Notes: generated by a model from the letters alone, not told the origin. 64,000 nt of DNA from Gelidibacter salicanalis (GCF_007997285.1 NZ_VORX01000004.1:248001-312000); one strand, 5' to 3'; shown: positions 41,049 to 51,253, numbered from the stretch's first letter. Numbers and translations: made by a program.

Positions 41049-43082
41049 TTATTTTACATTTTGGATAGCGCTACGGTCTAAGTCTTCCTTGATTTTGTTC
41101 TTAAGTAAAAAGTGGGAAACTCCATAAAAGGGAAGTCCCATGAGCATTAAAAATGGGTTTAAAGCTTTAATGTTTAAGCCAAGGTGTTTGTAGAATGCTG
41201 TGGCTTTTACAAAGGTTACCACATAATACAACACATAAATGAGTAGGGAGATAATGCCCAAATTGATGGCTGATGCTGCCGTTTCAGGGAGGCCATTATT
41301 TTTCAATATGAAATGCACGCCAATTAATACGAGGCCAATCAGATAAAAAATAATCGCAAAATTTGAATAGCCGATGGTGTCTAGGGCATCTTTTCTAGAT
41401 TTAATATAGGTGTCCGTGATGGCAATGCCTTGTTTTTGAAGGTCTTCAACACTTTGATTGCGCTTTAATAGTTGGTTTAAGGCGAAGGGTTTCACACTTT
41501 GATCAAAATCGAGCTCGTCATGATTTTTAATCACTTCAATCAATTTTTCATTGTGATAGCCATCTAAGAAACTATACTGCACCAGTTCACCATCCACCAT
41601 AACCGAATTTTTAGGGCGGAGGTTGAGAAAACTTTTGATGGGATTGAGATAACTGTCAAAATCGAACAGACCTTTGTCATTGGTTGCGCGTGTGGTGAGG
41701 TAAACGCCCAAGGGAAGCATGATTAACGTGGAAAGCCAAGTGGCTAATATTGGATTCAAAGTCCCATCTTCGGCACTGTTTTTAGCGAAAATCCCAATAA
41801 AATGGTAGGTCAGAAATAGGAGGATAGCGATTACTAAGGGCAAGCCGATCCCTCCTTTACGGATCAATGCGCCCAGTGGTGCACCCACAAAAAACAAGAT
41901 AAAACAGGCAAAGCCCAACACATATTTTTCATGGAGGGCAATTAAATGTTTGTTTAGATTTTTCTCGGATACTTGTAGAAACTGCTGCTTGGTATCCATA
42001 ATTTGAGTGGTGCTGTTCACCGTATTCAAAGCCAAATTCACCAATTGCAACTTGGTTTTCGTATCGTAAAGATCGGTAATGTCGCCTTCAAAAGGCGGGA
42101 TGGGTTTAGAGATGTCTTCGGGGGTGTTTGGTACCGTTTCTGAAATAATTTTACGGTCCAGAATCAGATTGGAATTGATTGTTCCTATTGACGTCCTTGT
42201 GTATAAGGTTTCTGAAAAATCTTTGTATTCCTGAGATTTGGTGGTATATAAACTGTCAATTGTATAATTAAGCCCACCAACATCTAACATATTGTACCGG
42301 CTGGTGTAATTCTTTTCGTCCAAATCGACATCGTTCAATTCTTCCAAATCGACATTCATAGTGTAGGTCTCAAAATAGCTTCTAACGTGGGGCTTCTTTT
42401 CTATTTCAGCCGGTTTTTTACTAAACACTTCTTCGTAATAATTACCGTTGAACAACACCAATTGCAGAATATTGGAGTTGGGACTGCTTTTTAATTCTCC
42501 AGACTCCGCAATAATCACCGTGTGGTTGCCCGGCCTGTTGTTTTTACGTTGGTGCATGATGACCTTAGTCAGAAACTGTCCGCGATCGCCCGTTTTTTTA
42601 TCTACTTTGATATTGAAATCGCCTAACTCATTGAATTGGCCTTCGGCAATGGCCATTTGGGGCTTAACCTTGGCAATGTTTTTCCGCAAGTTATAGGCAT
42701 TGTATTCCGCCCAGGGGATGACATTGTTTGCAAATAGGAAGGTAGTGACTGAAAGTAGGATGATAAAAATACTCAACCCTCTCATAGCGCGTTGCAACGA
42801 AATACCTGTGGATTTCATGGCTGCAAACTCATAATTTTCGGCAAAACTTCCGAAAACCATGATCGAGACCAATAAAATGGTCAGCGGTAATATTAATGGG
42901 ATTAGGGTAGGTGTAATGTAGAGCAAGAATTTGAAGATGACGTCAACGTCCAAATCTTTTCCTGCCAATTCAGAAATATAAAGCCAAACAGCTTGTAAAA
43001 CAAAAATGAGCATGAGTATAACAAACACGCTCAAAAATGTTTTTAAGTAGGTCTTAAGTATATACCTATCCAGTATTTTCAT
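41049..43082 (-). CDS. LptF/LptG-family permease (YjgP/YjgQ)
   Basis: A 677-residue membrane protein, longer than the roughly 360 residues of enterobacterial LptF/G. N-terminal membrane segments begin at ILDRYILKTYLKTFLSVFVI, with FAENYEFAAMKSTGISLQRA, the coupling-helix motif of the family. A periplasmic beta-jellyroll domain follows, then three C-terminal segments (VLGFACFILFFVGAPLGALI, GLPLVIAILLFLTYHFIG) and an extra cytosolic plus membrane extension after residue 480. LptF/G form the LPS-extracting permease with LptB. It lies between lolA and ribB on one strand. Whether it is LptF or LptG cannot be told. Confidence 0.88.
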   Translation of the reverse strand: MKILDRYILKTYLKTFLSVFVILMLIFVLQAVWLYISELAGKDLDVDVIFKFLLYITPTLIPLILPLTILLVSIMVFGSFAENYEFAAMKSTGISLQRAMRGLSIFIILLSVTTFLFANNVIPWAEYNAYNLRKNIAKVKPQMAIAEGQFNELGDFNIKVDKKTGDRGQFLTKVIMHQRKNNRPGNHTVIIAESGELKSSPNSNILQLVLFNGNYYEEVFSKKPAEIEKKPHVRSYFETYTMNVDLEELNDVDLDEKNYTSRYNMLDVGGLNYTIDSLYTTKSQEYKDFSETLYTRTSIGTINSNLILDRKIISETVPNTPEDISKPIPPFEGDITDLYDTKTKLQLVNLALNTVNSTTQIMDTKQQFLQVSEKNLNKHLIALHEKYVLGFACFILFFVGAPLGALIRKGGIGLPLVIAILLFLTYHFIGIFAKNSAEDGTLNPILATWLSTLIMLPLGVYLTTRATNDKGLFDFDSYLNPIKSFLNLRPKNSVMVDGELVQYSFLDGYHNEKLIEVIKNHDELDFDQSVKPFALNQLLKRNQSVEDLQKQGIAITDTYIKSRKDALDTIGYSNFAIIFYLIGLVLIGVHFILKNNGLPETAASAINLGIISLLIYVLYYVVTFVKATAFYKHLGLNIKALNPFLMLMGLPFYGVSHFLLKNKIKEDLDRSAIQNVK

Positions 43083-43098
43083 AAAGTGTACGCCTTAT

Positions 43099-43740
43099 CT
43101 AGTCAAGCTTATTGATATAATAACCCTTGTACTTATTGGCGTCAAAAGTAAATAAGGTTTTTGAGATAGGCTCATTAGTTTTAAAACTATTTACAGTTAA
43201 TGTAGTTTGCGTTCCGTTTTTGCCTACTTCAATCAGATTGTAAATATGTTTGGTTTGCGCATCGATGCCCAAAAGCACTTGCTTGATCTCTGAATTGCTG
43301 TCCATTGGCGTTAATTTGACATACTGAATTTTACGTCCGTTGACATTCTGAACGATATCCATGGCATAGTTGTAGCCTTCTTGATAAAACGAAAGCATTT
43401 TACTTGGTGTAATCGTGTTTTCGTCCTCTGTGTTGTTCTTAGAAATAGTCACCTCTTCATCTTCAGGATTGATGGTGTAAAGGGTTTTGCCATCAAAAAT
43501 ACGGGTGACGCCAAGAATGTTTAGTAAATACTTATCACCTTCAATAACCACATCACCACGAGTTTCCTGATTGATGTTCTCACTGGTGTTTTTAAGTACA
43601 TATTTAAAATCGATACCAATATTTTGGTATCCTTTTACTTTAGCGTTGACCTCGTTAAGCAAGACTTTCGCTTTTGCGGCGTCCTGTGCGTAGGTGGTAA
43701 ATGATAATAATACAATTGCTAATCCAAATAGTTTTTTCAT
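43099..43740 (-). CDS. lolA: LolA-like outer-membrane lipoprotein carrier
   Basis: A 213-residue periplasmic protein starting MKKLFGLAIVLLSFTTYAQD, a clean signal peptide; the longer frame from 43800 overlaps the end of ftsK and is rejected. The mature part has the LolA fold: AKVLLNEVNAKVKGYQNIGI, RGDVVIEGDKYLLNILGVTR, IFDGKTLYTINPEDEEVTIS, and LTVNSFKTNEPISKTLFTFD. It should carry lipoproteins through the periplasm. It lies directly after ftsK and before the LptF/G gene, a common flavobacterial order. Confidence 0.85.
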   Translation of the reverse strand: MKKLFGLAIVLLSFTTYAQDAAKAKVLLNEVNAKVKGYQNIGIDFKYVLKNTSENINQETRGDVVIEGDKYLLNILGVTRIFDGKTLYTINPEDEEVTISKNNTEDENTITPSKMLSFYQEGYNYAMDIVQNVNGRKIQYVKLTPMDSNSEIKQVLLGIDAQTKHIYNLIEVGKNGTQTTLTVNSFKTNEPISKTLFTFDANKYKGYYINKLD

Positions 43741-43789
43741 TATTCTGTTTTTTAAAATCCCTTGGGAATTAATCCTGTTATCAAAAAAA

Positions 43790-46216
43790 TTAAATTTCAT
43801 TGGCTAAATGCTGGTCGAGTGCCACTAAATCAGGTACCAGCACTTGTCGGGCCTTACTGCCTTCAAACTGTCCGACAATGCCGGCAGCTTCCAATTGGTC
43901 AATTAATCGACCGGCTCTATTATAGCCTAATTTCAATTTACGTTGTAATAAAGAAGCGGAGCCTTGCTGTGCGGTGACAATAACTTCAGCCGCTTCCCTG
44001 AACAGTTTATCTCTGTCCGAGATGTCTATATCAAGACTTGTGCCATTCTCTTCGCCAACATATTCTGGCAAGAGATAAGCATCCGGATAGGCCTTCTGAT
44101 TGCCGATGTACTCTGTGATCAGCTCCACTTCAGGAGTATCGACAAATGCACATTGAATTCTGGTGAGTTCATTTCCTTGGGTAAATAACATATCCCCACG
44201 GCCAATCAATTGATCGGCTCCAGAATTATCTAAAATAGTCCGGGAATCAATTTTTGAAGTCACCCTAAAAGCGAGTCGCGCCGGGAAGTTCGCCTTAATA
44301 ATACCAGTAATAACATTTACAGAAGGTCGTTGGGTGGCAATGATTAAGTGAATCCCAATGGCTCGCGCCAATTGCGCCAAACGGGCAATAGGGGTTTCAA
44401 CTTCTTTACCTGCGGTCATAATCAAATCAGCAAACTCATCAACCACAAGAACGATATAGGGTAAGAACTGATGGCCTTCTTCAGGATTGAGTTTACGCGC
44501 CTTAAATTTATCGTTATACTCTTTAATGTTACGACACATGGCGTTTTTTAACATCTCATAGCGGTTGTCCATCTCAATACATAGCGAATTCAGGGTGTTG
44601 ATTACCTTCGTATTGTCTGTAATAATGGCGTCTTCACTATCTGGTAATTTGGCCAAATAATGACGCTCTATTTTATTGAATAAAGTCAGTTCTACTTTTT
44701 TAGGATCGACCAGCACAAATTTTACTTCGGCAGGATGTTTTTTATAAAGCAAGGAGGTCAATACGGCGTTCAATCCTACCGATTTCCCTTGTCCGGTAGC
44801 TCCTGCCATCAGTAAGTGGGGCATTTTTGCTAAATCCACCACAAAGGTTTCATTACTGATGGTTTTTCCAAAAGCAATTGGCAGTTCCATTTCTGACATT
44901 TGGAATTTTTGGGAAGCAATTACCGAACGCATGGATACGATCGTCGAGTTTTTATTTGGTACTTCAATACCGATCGTTCCCTTGCCAGGAATTGGGGCAA
45001 TAATACGAATACCCAAGGCAGCCAAGGATAGAGCAATATCGTCTTCTAAATTTTTAATTTTAGAGATCCGTACGCCGGCGTTTGGCACAATTTCATAAAG
45101 GGTTACGGTTGGTCCAATGGTCGCCTTAATGCTGCTAATGCCAATATTGTAATTGTTGAGGGTTTCAACAATTCGGTTCTTTTTTTCTTCAAGTTCGTCC
45201 TGATCAATGGTGATGCTTTCAGAATCGTAGCGTTTAAGTAGGTCTAAAGGAGGAAATTGATATTTGCTCAATTCTAAGGTCGGATCGAATTGTCCAAAAT
45301 CGGCCACCAGTCTGGCGGATAAATTGTCACTTTCTGAAGCTTCTTCGGCCACCTGTTCTACTTCCATTTCTACCGCTTCAACGGCAACAGGCTCCTGTTT
45401 TACTTGAGGCACTTCAATGTTAAGCTTAGGGACGGTAACTGGAGTTTCGGTACGTGGCTTAACGGGGGCGATAACTTTTTCCTTTTGGGGAATTTCCTTT
45501 TGTTGGGCGGGTTTTAAATCGAAGGCAGTCTTAATGTCTTCAGCTTCCGCCGATAGATCGTTATCTAGTGGCGCATAGCCGTCTGACGATTGGGAATTAG
45601 TGTTAAAATCGTCTACCATTTCGTTCTTGGCCGATTTGAAAAAGGCAACAATAGATTGGCCTGTAACATTCCACTTGATGGCGGCATAAATAATCAAACC
45701 AAAAAAGAGAAGGAGGGCGGTACCAATTACGCCGATATAATCTTGAAAAAAGGAATTCATTTCAAACCCAATAGTGCCGCCGAGGGCATCGTATTTATGG
45801 GTGAAAAATCCGAAGAAAATGGACAGCCAAATGGCGGTAAGGGTTCCCCAAATCCAATTGCTTCTTAACTTCGCTCTATTAATGTCTAAGGTAACGTAAA
45901 TGCCAGTCAGGAAAACCAAGCCGGCAAAGATAAAGGCGGCGACTCCAAAGCCCTTCATGATAATGAAATCGCTTACCCAAGCGCCCAATTTATTCAGCCA
46001 ATTTTCGGCAACCACGTCCCGTGTTCCAATTTCTGTAAGTGTACTTTGATCTGCTTCCCCTGTAAAGAAGAACGATAGAAAAGCAATGGAAAGTAAAATG
46101 CCAATAATCATCAACAAGCTTCCAAAAACAAGTTTCTGTTGACTTGTCAATTTGAATTTTGGCTTTTTAGTTTGTGTTGTAGTGCTGCTTTTAGTCTTGA
46201 TTTTCTTCTTCGCCAT
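43790..46216 (-). CDS. ftsK: DNA translocase FtsK/SpoIIIE
   Basis: An 808-residue protein. The N-terminal 185 residues hold four membrane segments (FGSLLMIIGILLSIAFLSFF and others), then an acidic/Pro linker to about 300. The motor spans 310-730 with Walker A AGATGQGKS (471-479), Walker B YIVLVVDEFADLIMTAGKE, and RLAQLARAIGIHLIIATQRP. A C-terminal winged-helix gamma domain reads SASLLQRKLKLGYNRAGRLI, DQLEAAGIVG. FtsK pumps DNA toward the dif site at division. An inverted repeat sits 7 bp upstream of the start. Confidence 0.96.
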   Translation of the reverse strand: MAKKKIKTKSSTTTQTKKPKFKLTSQQKLVFGSLLMIIGILLSIAFLSFFFTGEADQSTLTEIGTRDVVAENWLNKLGAWVSDFIIMKGFGVAAFIFAGLVFLTGIYVTLDINRAKLRSNWIWGTLTAIWLSIFFGFFTHKYDALGGTIGFEMNSFFQDYIGVIGTALLLFFGLIIYAAIKWNVTGQSIVAFFKSAKNEMVDDFNTNSQSSDGYAPLDNDLSAEAEDIKTAFDLKPAQQKEIPQKEKVIAPVKPRTETPVTVPKLNIEVPQVKQEPVAVEAVEMEVEQVAEEASESDNLSARLVADFGQFDPTLELSKYQFPPLDLLKRYDSESITIDQDELEEKKNRIVETLNNYNIGISSIKATIGPTVTLYEIVPNAGVRISKIKNLEDDIALSLAALGIRIIAPIPGKGTIGIEVPNKNSTIVSMRSVIASQKFQMSEMELPIAFGKTISNETFVVDLAKMPHLLMAGATGQGKSVGLNAVLTSLLYKKHPAEVKFVLVDPKKVELTLFNKIERHYLAKLPDSEDAIITDNTKVINTLNSLCIEMDNRYEMLKNAMCRNIKEYNDKFKARKLNPEEGHQFLPYIVLVVDEFADLIMTAGKEVETPIARLAQLARAIGIHLIIATQRPSVNVITGIIKANFPARLAFRVTSKIDSRTILDNSGADQLIGRGDMLFTQGNELTRIQCAFVDTPEVELITEYIGNQKAYPDAYLLPEYVGEENGTSLDIDISDRDKLFREAAEVIVTAQQGSASLLQRKLKLGYNRAGRLIDQLEAAGIVGQFEGSKARQVLVPDLVALDQHLANEI

Positions 46217-46223
46217 AGTGCCT

Positions 46224-46239
46224 TTCCGTGACCACGGAA
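46224..46239 (-). repeat. Hairpin just upstream of ftsK start
   Basis: TTCCGTG and CACGGAA form a 7-bp inverted repeat with a 2-base centre, 7 bp before the ftsK ATG. It could be an operator or a hairpin limiting translation. Function not shown. Confidence 0.4.
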
Positions 46240-46342
46240 ATCTATTAATTCTTAATTATATTACTGAAATAGGTTAGGATTGCATGTTTGCCTAAGGAAA
46301 CAAAAATACAAATTACTAACGTTAATCCTAACGGAAATAGTA

Positions 46343-46714
46343 TTAAAAAAGCTTTGGATAATAAATGATTGCGGCCACGATAATAGCGGCAATGGAGGCG
46401 ATAAAAACAGCACCAGCGGCCACATCTTTTATGCGGCCAATACTGGTGTGGAATTCTGGATGAATAAAATCAGCAATATATTCAATGGTCGTGTTGACTC
46501 CTTCAATACTCATCACCAATCCAATCATGGCAACTTGAAAAAGCCACTCCGTTTTGGATATGTCAAAGTAAAAACCGGCGATGGTGACCGCAATAGCCAC
46601 ACAAAATTGAATCTGGATGCTGGCTTCAGTGCGGAGCAACAGCCATGCCCCTTTAAATGCCCAACCGACGCTCTTGAGGCGATTGACCAAAAAGGAATCT
46701 TTTTTACCCGACAT
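46343..46714 (-). CDS. dgkA: Diacylglycerol kinase family membrane protein
   Basis: A 123-residue membrane protein. The N-terminal amphipathic part FLVNRLKSVGWAFKGAWLLL, RTEASIQIQFCVAIAVTIAG is followed by EWLFQVAMIGLVMSIEGVNT, IEYIADF, and KDVAAGAVFIASIAAIIVAA. The E-A-S-x-x-x-Q, EGVNT-x-IE and KD-x-AAGAVF motifs are those of the prokaryotic diacylglycerol/undecaprenol kinase family. It probably phosphorylates undecaprenol or diacylglycerol in the inner membrane. It lies 9 bp after tpx on the same strand. Confidence 0.93.
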   Translation of the reverse strand: MSGKKDSFLVNRLKSVGWAFKGAWLLLRTEASIQIQFCVAIAVTIAGFYFDISKTEWLFQVAMIGLVMSIEGVNTTIEYIADFIHPEFHTSIGRIKDVAAGAVFIASIAAIIVAAIIYYPKLF

Positions 46715-46723
46715 ATATTGAGA

Positions 46724-47224
46724 TTAAGACAGCGTGTTTATAACTGCTTCGTAATTAGGTTCTTCTGTGATTTCTGAAACTTGTTCCGTGTAAATGACTT
46801 CAGCATCTTCATTTAAGACCACCACACATCTTGAGTGTAAGCCCTCTAAAGGACCATCCACAAATGTTAAACCATAGGATTTTCCGAAATTACCATCTCT
46901 AAAATCTGAAAGACTTTCCACATTTTCTAAGCCTTCGGCACCACAAAAACGGGCGAGGGCAAATGGTAAATCTTTAGAGATACATAATACTTTGGTATTG
47001 TCTAATTGACTCGCTTTTTCGTTAAACGTTCTTACAGATTGTGCACAGGTGCCTGTGTCAATGCTTGGGAATATATTAAGGACCACTCGTAACCCTATAT
47101 AATCATTTAGGGATCTTGACGATAAATCAGTAGCGACCAATTTAAAATTAGGAGCATCAGTACCCGTTTTTGGAAGTACTCCAGAAGTTGTTACCGGGTT
47201 GCCTTTAAGTGTGACTGTTGACAT
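46724..47224 (-). CDS. tpx: Thiol peroxidase (Tpx)
   Basis: A 166-residue peroxiredoxin. The catalytic stretch is IFPSIDTGTCAQSVRTFNE with peroxidatic Cys60; the resolving cysteine is Cys94 in ALARFCGAEG, the spacing typical of Tpx. Other family parts are PNFKLVATDLSSRSLNDYIG and DFRDGNFGKSYGLTFVDGPL. It reduces peroxides using thioredoxin in the cytosol. It forms a pair with dgkA on the minus strand. Confidence 0.95.
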   Translation of the reverse strand: MSTVTLKGNPVTTSGVLPKTGTDAPNFKLVATDLSSRSLNDYIGLRVVLNIFPSIDTGTCAQSVRTFNEKASQLDNTKVLCISKDLPFALARFCGAEGLENVESLSDFRDGNFGKSYGLTFVDGPLEGLHSRCVVVLNEDAEVIYTEQVSEITEEPNYEAVINTLS

Positions 47225-47298
47225 AGTGTGTGTGTTTTGGTTAAGATGTTAAAATTAAGAATTATTTGAGGCTTTACTATTAAATAAAACATAATTTT

Positions 47299-47327
47299 CA
47301 AACAAAACGATAGCTTTTCGCTACCGT
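47299..47327 (-). terminator. Rho-independent terminator after pheT
   Basis: On the minus strand ACGGTAGC (one G-U pair) pairs with GCTATCGT around loop GAAAA, followed by TTTGTTTG. It begins about 40 bp after the pheT stop. Confidence 0.65.
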
Positions 47328-47366
47328 TCTGTTGTTTATTAAAGTAATCTCTACTTGTAAAAAATG

Positions 47367-49793
47367 CTATCTTAATTCTGCGCCCAATTTCTCTTCAAAA
47401 TTAGATTGCAACTTGCCCATAATTTTATCTATCTGCTTATCGGTCAATGTGCTATGCTCATCTTGAAATTTAAAACTCACGGCATAACTTTTCTTTCCTT
47501 CCGGAAGATGCTCACCTTGATACACATCAAATAAATCGACATCTTTTAGTAAACGTTTTTCGGTTTGATTGGCAATAGTGTCAATATCTTCAAAAGTGAC
47601 GGCATTGTCCAATAATAGGGCGAAGTCGCGACGGATAGATGGGTATTTTGCCAGTTCCTTAAAGCTAGCGCTGTTGTGTTTCGCCAGGTCAATAACATTG
47701 TCCCAATTAAAGTCAGCGTACAACACGTCTTGGGAGATATCAAAATGTTTTAAGATTTTTTTACTCACTAAGCCAAATTCAACCAAGGTCTTATTTCCTA
47801 AGACTAAGCTAATGCCCTCGCTGAATACGTCATTCTGAAGTGCAGCTGATTTAACTCTGTTTAAACCTAAGCGTTCTAAAATGGCTGCAATAATTCCTTT
47901 TAATTGGAAGAAATCGCTCGGTTGCTCGGCGGCATTCCAACGGGTGGCCGTTTTATTGCCATTTAAAAATAAGGTGAGATGTTTATTCTCAACCCGATTT
48001 TCCGGATAACTGTGGTACGATTTGCCAAATTCGAATAATTTCAAGTCTGAACGTCGTCTATTTACATTCCGACTGATGGCTTCCAAGCCTGAAAACAACA
48101 AACTTTGGCGCATCACACTTAAATCTGTGCTTAGCGGATTAAGCATCACCACGTTGTGTTCTTCTTTTAAGTTTTCCGTTAATTTAACATAGTCAGGTGT
48201 GGTTAAGGAGTTGGATAATATCTCATAAAACCCTTGTCCTACCAATTGGTTGCCCACAATATTCTGCAGTTTATAATCTTCAAATTTAGTACTGTTAGAA
48301 ATGGAGGCGTTGAGTTTTTCGTGGGTGTTGATATTATTATATCCGTAAACCCTCAGAATTTCCTCAATAATGTCCGCCTCACGCACCACATCATTACGAT
48401 AAGCAGGAACAGTAAGTCCTAAGCCGGTTTCTGTGACATTGTTGATTTTGATATCTAAAGACATCAAGATGCTTTTGATCACATCTTTAGGAATCTCTTC
48501 GCCGATTAATTTTTGAGCGTTTTCAAAACTTAAACGTACCTGAAAATCTTCTATGCGCTTCGGATAAAGATCTACCAAATTACTGGTCACATGGCCGCCA
48601 GCAACTTCCTGAATCAATAAAGCTGCACGTTTTAAAGCGTATTCAGTAATATGAGGGTCAACGCCACGCTCAAATCGGAAGGAAGCGTCCGTATTTAAAC
48701 CATGACGTTTGGCTGACTTTCTAATGCTTACTGGATTAAAATAAGCGCTCTCTAAGAAAATACTGGTGGTATGCTCCGTAACTCCAGAGAGTTCACCACC
48801 AAACACGCCTGCAATACACATCGGTTTGGCAACATCACAAATCATCAAATCCTCTTCATGAAGTTCGCGTTCAATCCCATCTAAGGTTTTAAATTTAGTG
48901 CCCTTAGGCAAGGTTTTAACGATTACTTTATGGCCCTCAATCTTATTGGCGTCAAAGGCATGCAACGGCTGACCTAAATCGTGTAAAACATAATTGGTTA
49001 CGTCAATAATATTGTTTTTGGGAGTCAACCCAATCGCTTTTAATCTGTTTTGAAGCCAAGCAGGAGAAGGTCCTACTTTAACATCTGAAATGGTCAGTCC
49101 ACAGTAGCGCGGTGCCAGTTCTTTATCTTCAACTTCAACATCTACTTTTAAAATGGTGTTATCCACCCGAAATGCACTCACTGAAGGGGTGATCATTTCC
49201 ATATTGATGTCTTTTTGCAACAAGCCCGCCTTTAAATCCCGCGCAGTTCCAAAATGGCTCATCGCGTCAGCGCGATTTGGCGTCAGTCCGATTTCGAAAA
49301 CGTGGTCATTCTCTACGTCGTAAAGTTCCGCGACCAAGGTCCCAACCTCAGTGGCTTCATCCAATACTAAAATGCCGTCGTGAGAGGCACCCAAGCCTAA
49401 CTCGTCTTCGGCACAGATCATTCCGTGACTTTCCTCGCCTCTAATTTTTCCTTTTTTGATGGTCCAAGCTTCACCTTTATCTGTATAAAGAGTAGTTCCG
49501 ATAGTGGCTACCGGAACTTTCTGTCCTGCAGCAACGTTAGGAGCGCCACATACAATTTGCAAAGGAGCGCCATCGCCAATGTTTACCGTGGTAATTTTAA
49601 GACGATCAGCATTAGGATGTTGAATGCAGGTCAGCACTTCACCTACAACAATGCCTTCCAATCCGCCTTTCACAGATTGAAATTTCTGAATGCCTTCAAC
49701 TTCCAGGCCTAAATCTGTGAGGAGTTCTCCTGTTTCTTCTGGAGTCCAATTAATATTGACAAATTGCTTTAACCAATTATAGGAAATTTTCAT
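47367..49793 (-). CDS. pheT: Phenylalanyl-tRNA synthetase beta subunit
   Basis: An 808-residue protein of normal length. It begins MKISYNWLKQFVNINWTPEE, then the tRNA-binding domain (VVGEVLTCIQHPNADRLKIT), B3/B4 region with DVTNYVLHDLGQPLHAFDAN, a B5 domain (VPAYRNDVVREADIIEEILR, VYGYNNI), and the C-terminal anticodon-binding FDX-ACB domain (YPSIRRDFALLLDNAVTFED ... SFKFQDEHSTLTDKQ). With PheS it charges tRNA-Phe. It stands alone on the minus strand with its own terminator. Confidence 0.97.
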   Translation of the reverse strand: MKISYNWLKQFVNINWTPEETGELLTDLGLEVEGIQKFQSVKGGLEGIVVGEVLTCIQHPNADRLKITTVNIGDGAPLQIVCGAPNVAAGQKVPVATIGTTLYTDKGEAWTIKKGKIRGEESHGMICAEDELGLGASHDGILVLDEATEVGTLVAELYDVENDHVFEIGLTPNRADAMSHFGTARDLKAGLLQKDINMEMITPSVSAFRVDNTILKVDVEVEDKELAPRYCGLTISDVKVGPSPAWLQNRLKAIGLTPKNNIIDVTNYVLHDLGQPLHAFDANKIEGHKVIVKTLPKGTKFKTLDGIERELHEEDLMICDVAKPMCIAGVFGGELSGVTEHTTSIFLESAYFNPVSIRKSAKRHGLNTDASFRFERGVDPHITEYALKRAALLIQEVAGGHVTSNLVDLYPKRIEDFQVRLSFENAQKLIGEEIPKDVIKSILMSLDIKINNVTETGLGLTVPAYRNDVVREADIIEEILRVYGYNNINTHEKLNASISNSTKFEDYKLQNIVGNQLVGQGFYEILSNSLTTPDYVKLTENLKEEHNVVMLNPLSTDLSVMRQSLLFSGLEAISRNVNRRRSDLKLFEFGKSYHSYPENRVENKHLTLFLNGNKTATRWNAAEQPSDFFQLKGIIAAILERLGLNRVKSAALQNDVFSEGISLVLGNKTLVEFGLVSKKILKHFDISQDVLYADFNWDNVIDLAKHNSASFKELAKYPSIRRDFALLLDNAVTFEDIDTIANQTEKRLLKDVDLFDVYQGEHLPEGKKSYAVSFKFQDEHSTLTDKQIDKIMGKLQSNFEEKLGAELR

Positions 49794-49990
49794 CTTTTAA
49801 ATCTTATGCTTTAAGGAGTTAGGGTTTTTAATACGCTTTATACGCCGATAAATCGAAATACCTGAATATTGTGTCCTGTTTAAATTCGGCGTAAAGATAA
49901 TAATAGTATATAGTTATAGAAATTGTAAATTATGTTATTTTCCATGTTTTTCTTATTAATTTCGGCCACCAACCAAAGTCACAGTGCGAT

Positions 49991-51202
49991 ATGAAATATT
50001 TCCTCCTAATTCTTTTTGCGGTTCCCATGCTCTCTTGTCAAAACAAACCCTCAGACAAAATGAAACAAGGGGAGTGGTTAGGGTACTTGCAATTAAATGC
50101 GGATGTCCGATTGCCGTTCAATTTTGAAGTTACCTCAGACCACAGTTTAAAAATAATTAATGCAGATGAGATCATATTAGTTGATGACATCAGCTATCAA
50201 AATGATTCCATTCGCATTCAGATGCCGGTATTTGACGGGTACTTTCAGGTAAAGCTCAGCGATGAACGCATGGTTGGGGTCTATGTTAATGAAAGCATGA
50301 ACATGGAAATTCCTTTTACAGCAGAATATGCGATTAAAGAACGGTTTGAAACACAAACGCCTCCGCAGATCAATGTTACTGGGAATTGGGAAGTGTTATT
50401 TACTCCAAAAGGGGATGGTGAAGGCTATGCCGCCAAAGGTGTTTTTGGGCAGCAAGGAAAGCGGGTCACCGGAACGTTTCAAACTAAAACTGGCGATTAC
50501 AGATATTTGGAAGGTGTGGTAGATGGCGATCAGTTGAAATTATCCACTTTTGATGGTGCCCACGCTTATTTATTTTTGGCAGCGGTAAAAGATAGCACCT
50601 TACAAGGTATATTTTATTCGAGTACGACGTGGCAAGCGGACTTTGAAGCGCAACGAAATGAAGATTTTCAGTTGCCAGATGCGAACACGCTCACGACGTT
50701 TAACGATACCTATGAGCGATTAGAGTTCAGTTTCCCTGATGAGAACGGTCAGTTGGTTTCCTTGACAGATGCCCAGTTTAAAGATAAGGTGGTAGTCGTG
50801 CAGTTAATGGGAACTTGGTGCCCTAATTGTCTGGATGAGAGCACTTATTTTACTGAATTTTATAAAAACCATGCCAACAAGGATATCGCTTTTGTAGCAT
50901 TGGCTTTTGAAAATGCGAAAACCGAGGCTCTGGCTTTTGCTGCAATCAAGCGATTAAAAGACAGATTAGGGATTACCTATCCTATTTTGTTGGCGCAACA
51001 CGGCGGCTCCGATAAATTGGCGGCTCATAAGAAGCTGCCGATGCTTAGTGAGGTGATGTCGTATCCCACCACGATATTCTTGGATAGAACAGGAACCGTG
51101 CGTAAAATCCATACCGGTTTTAACGGGCCTGCAACCGGAGAAAAGTATGTGGCGTTTAAAAAGGAGTTTAGCAGTTATTTAGATGAGCTTTTGGCCGAAT
51201 AG
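49991..51202 (+). CDS. TlpA/ResA-like thioredoxin-fold lipoprotein
   Basis: A 403-residue envelope protein. Signal MKYFLLILFAVPMLSCQNKP has lipobox MLSC (Cys16). Residues about 25-230 are beta-rich with two related halves (GEWLGYLQLNADVRLPFNFE; GNWEVLFTPKGDGEGYAAKG). The C-terminal domain (about 245-400) is thioredoxin-like with active site GTWCPNCLDES and cis-Pro segment SYPTTIFLDRTG. It probably reduces disulfides or assists cytochrome maturation at the periplasmic face. This architecture is common in Bacteroidota; the substrate is unknown. Confidence 0.87.
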   Translation: MKYFLLILFAVPMLSCQNKPSDKMKQGEWLGYLQLNADVRLPFNFEVTSDHSLKIINADEIILVDDISYQNDSIRIQMPVFDGYFQVKLSDERMVGVYVNESMNMEIPFTAEYAIKERFETQTPPQINVTGNWEVLFTPKGDGEGYAAKGVFGQQGKRVTGTFQTKTGDYRYLEGVVDGDQLKLSTFDGAHAYLFLAAVKDSTLQGIFYSSTTWQADFEAQRNEDFQLPDANTLTTFNDTYERLEFSFPDENGQLVSLTDAQFKDKVVVVQLMGTWCPNCLDESTYFTEFYKNHANKDIAFVALAFENAKTEALAFAAIKRLKDRLGITYPILLAQHGGSDKLAAHKKLPMLSEVMSYPTTIFLDRTGTVRKIHTGFNGPATGEKYVAFKKEFSSYLDELLAE

Positions 51203-51253
51203 ACCGACATAAATCTCAATTAAAACCAATGTTGTTGCTGTACTTTCTACCGG

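Noticed and set aside
43741-43800. Longer start for LolA
   Set aside because: It overlaps the ftsK 3' end and would bury the signal peptide.
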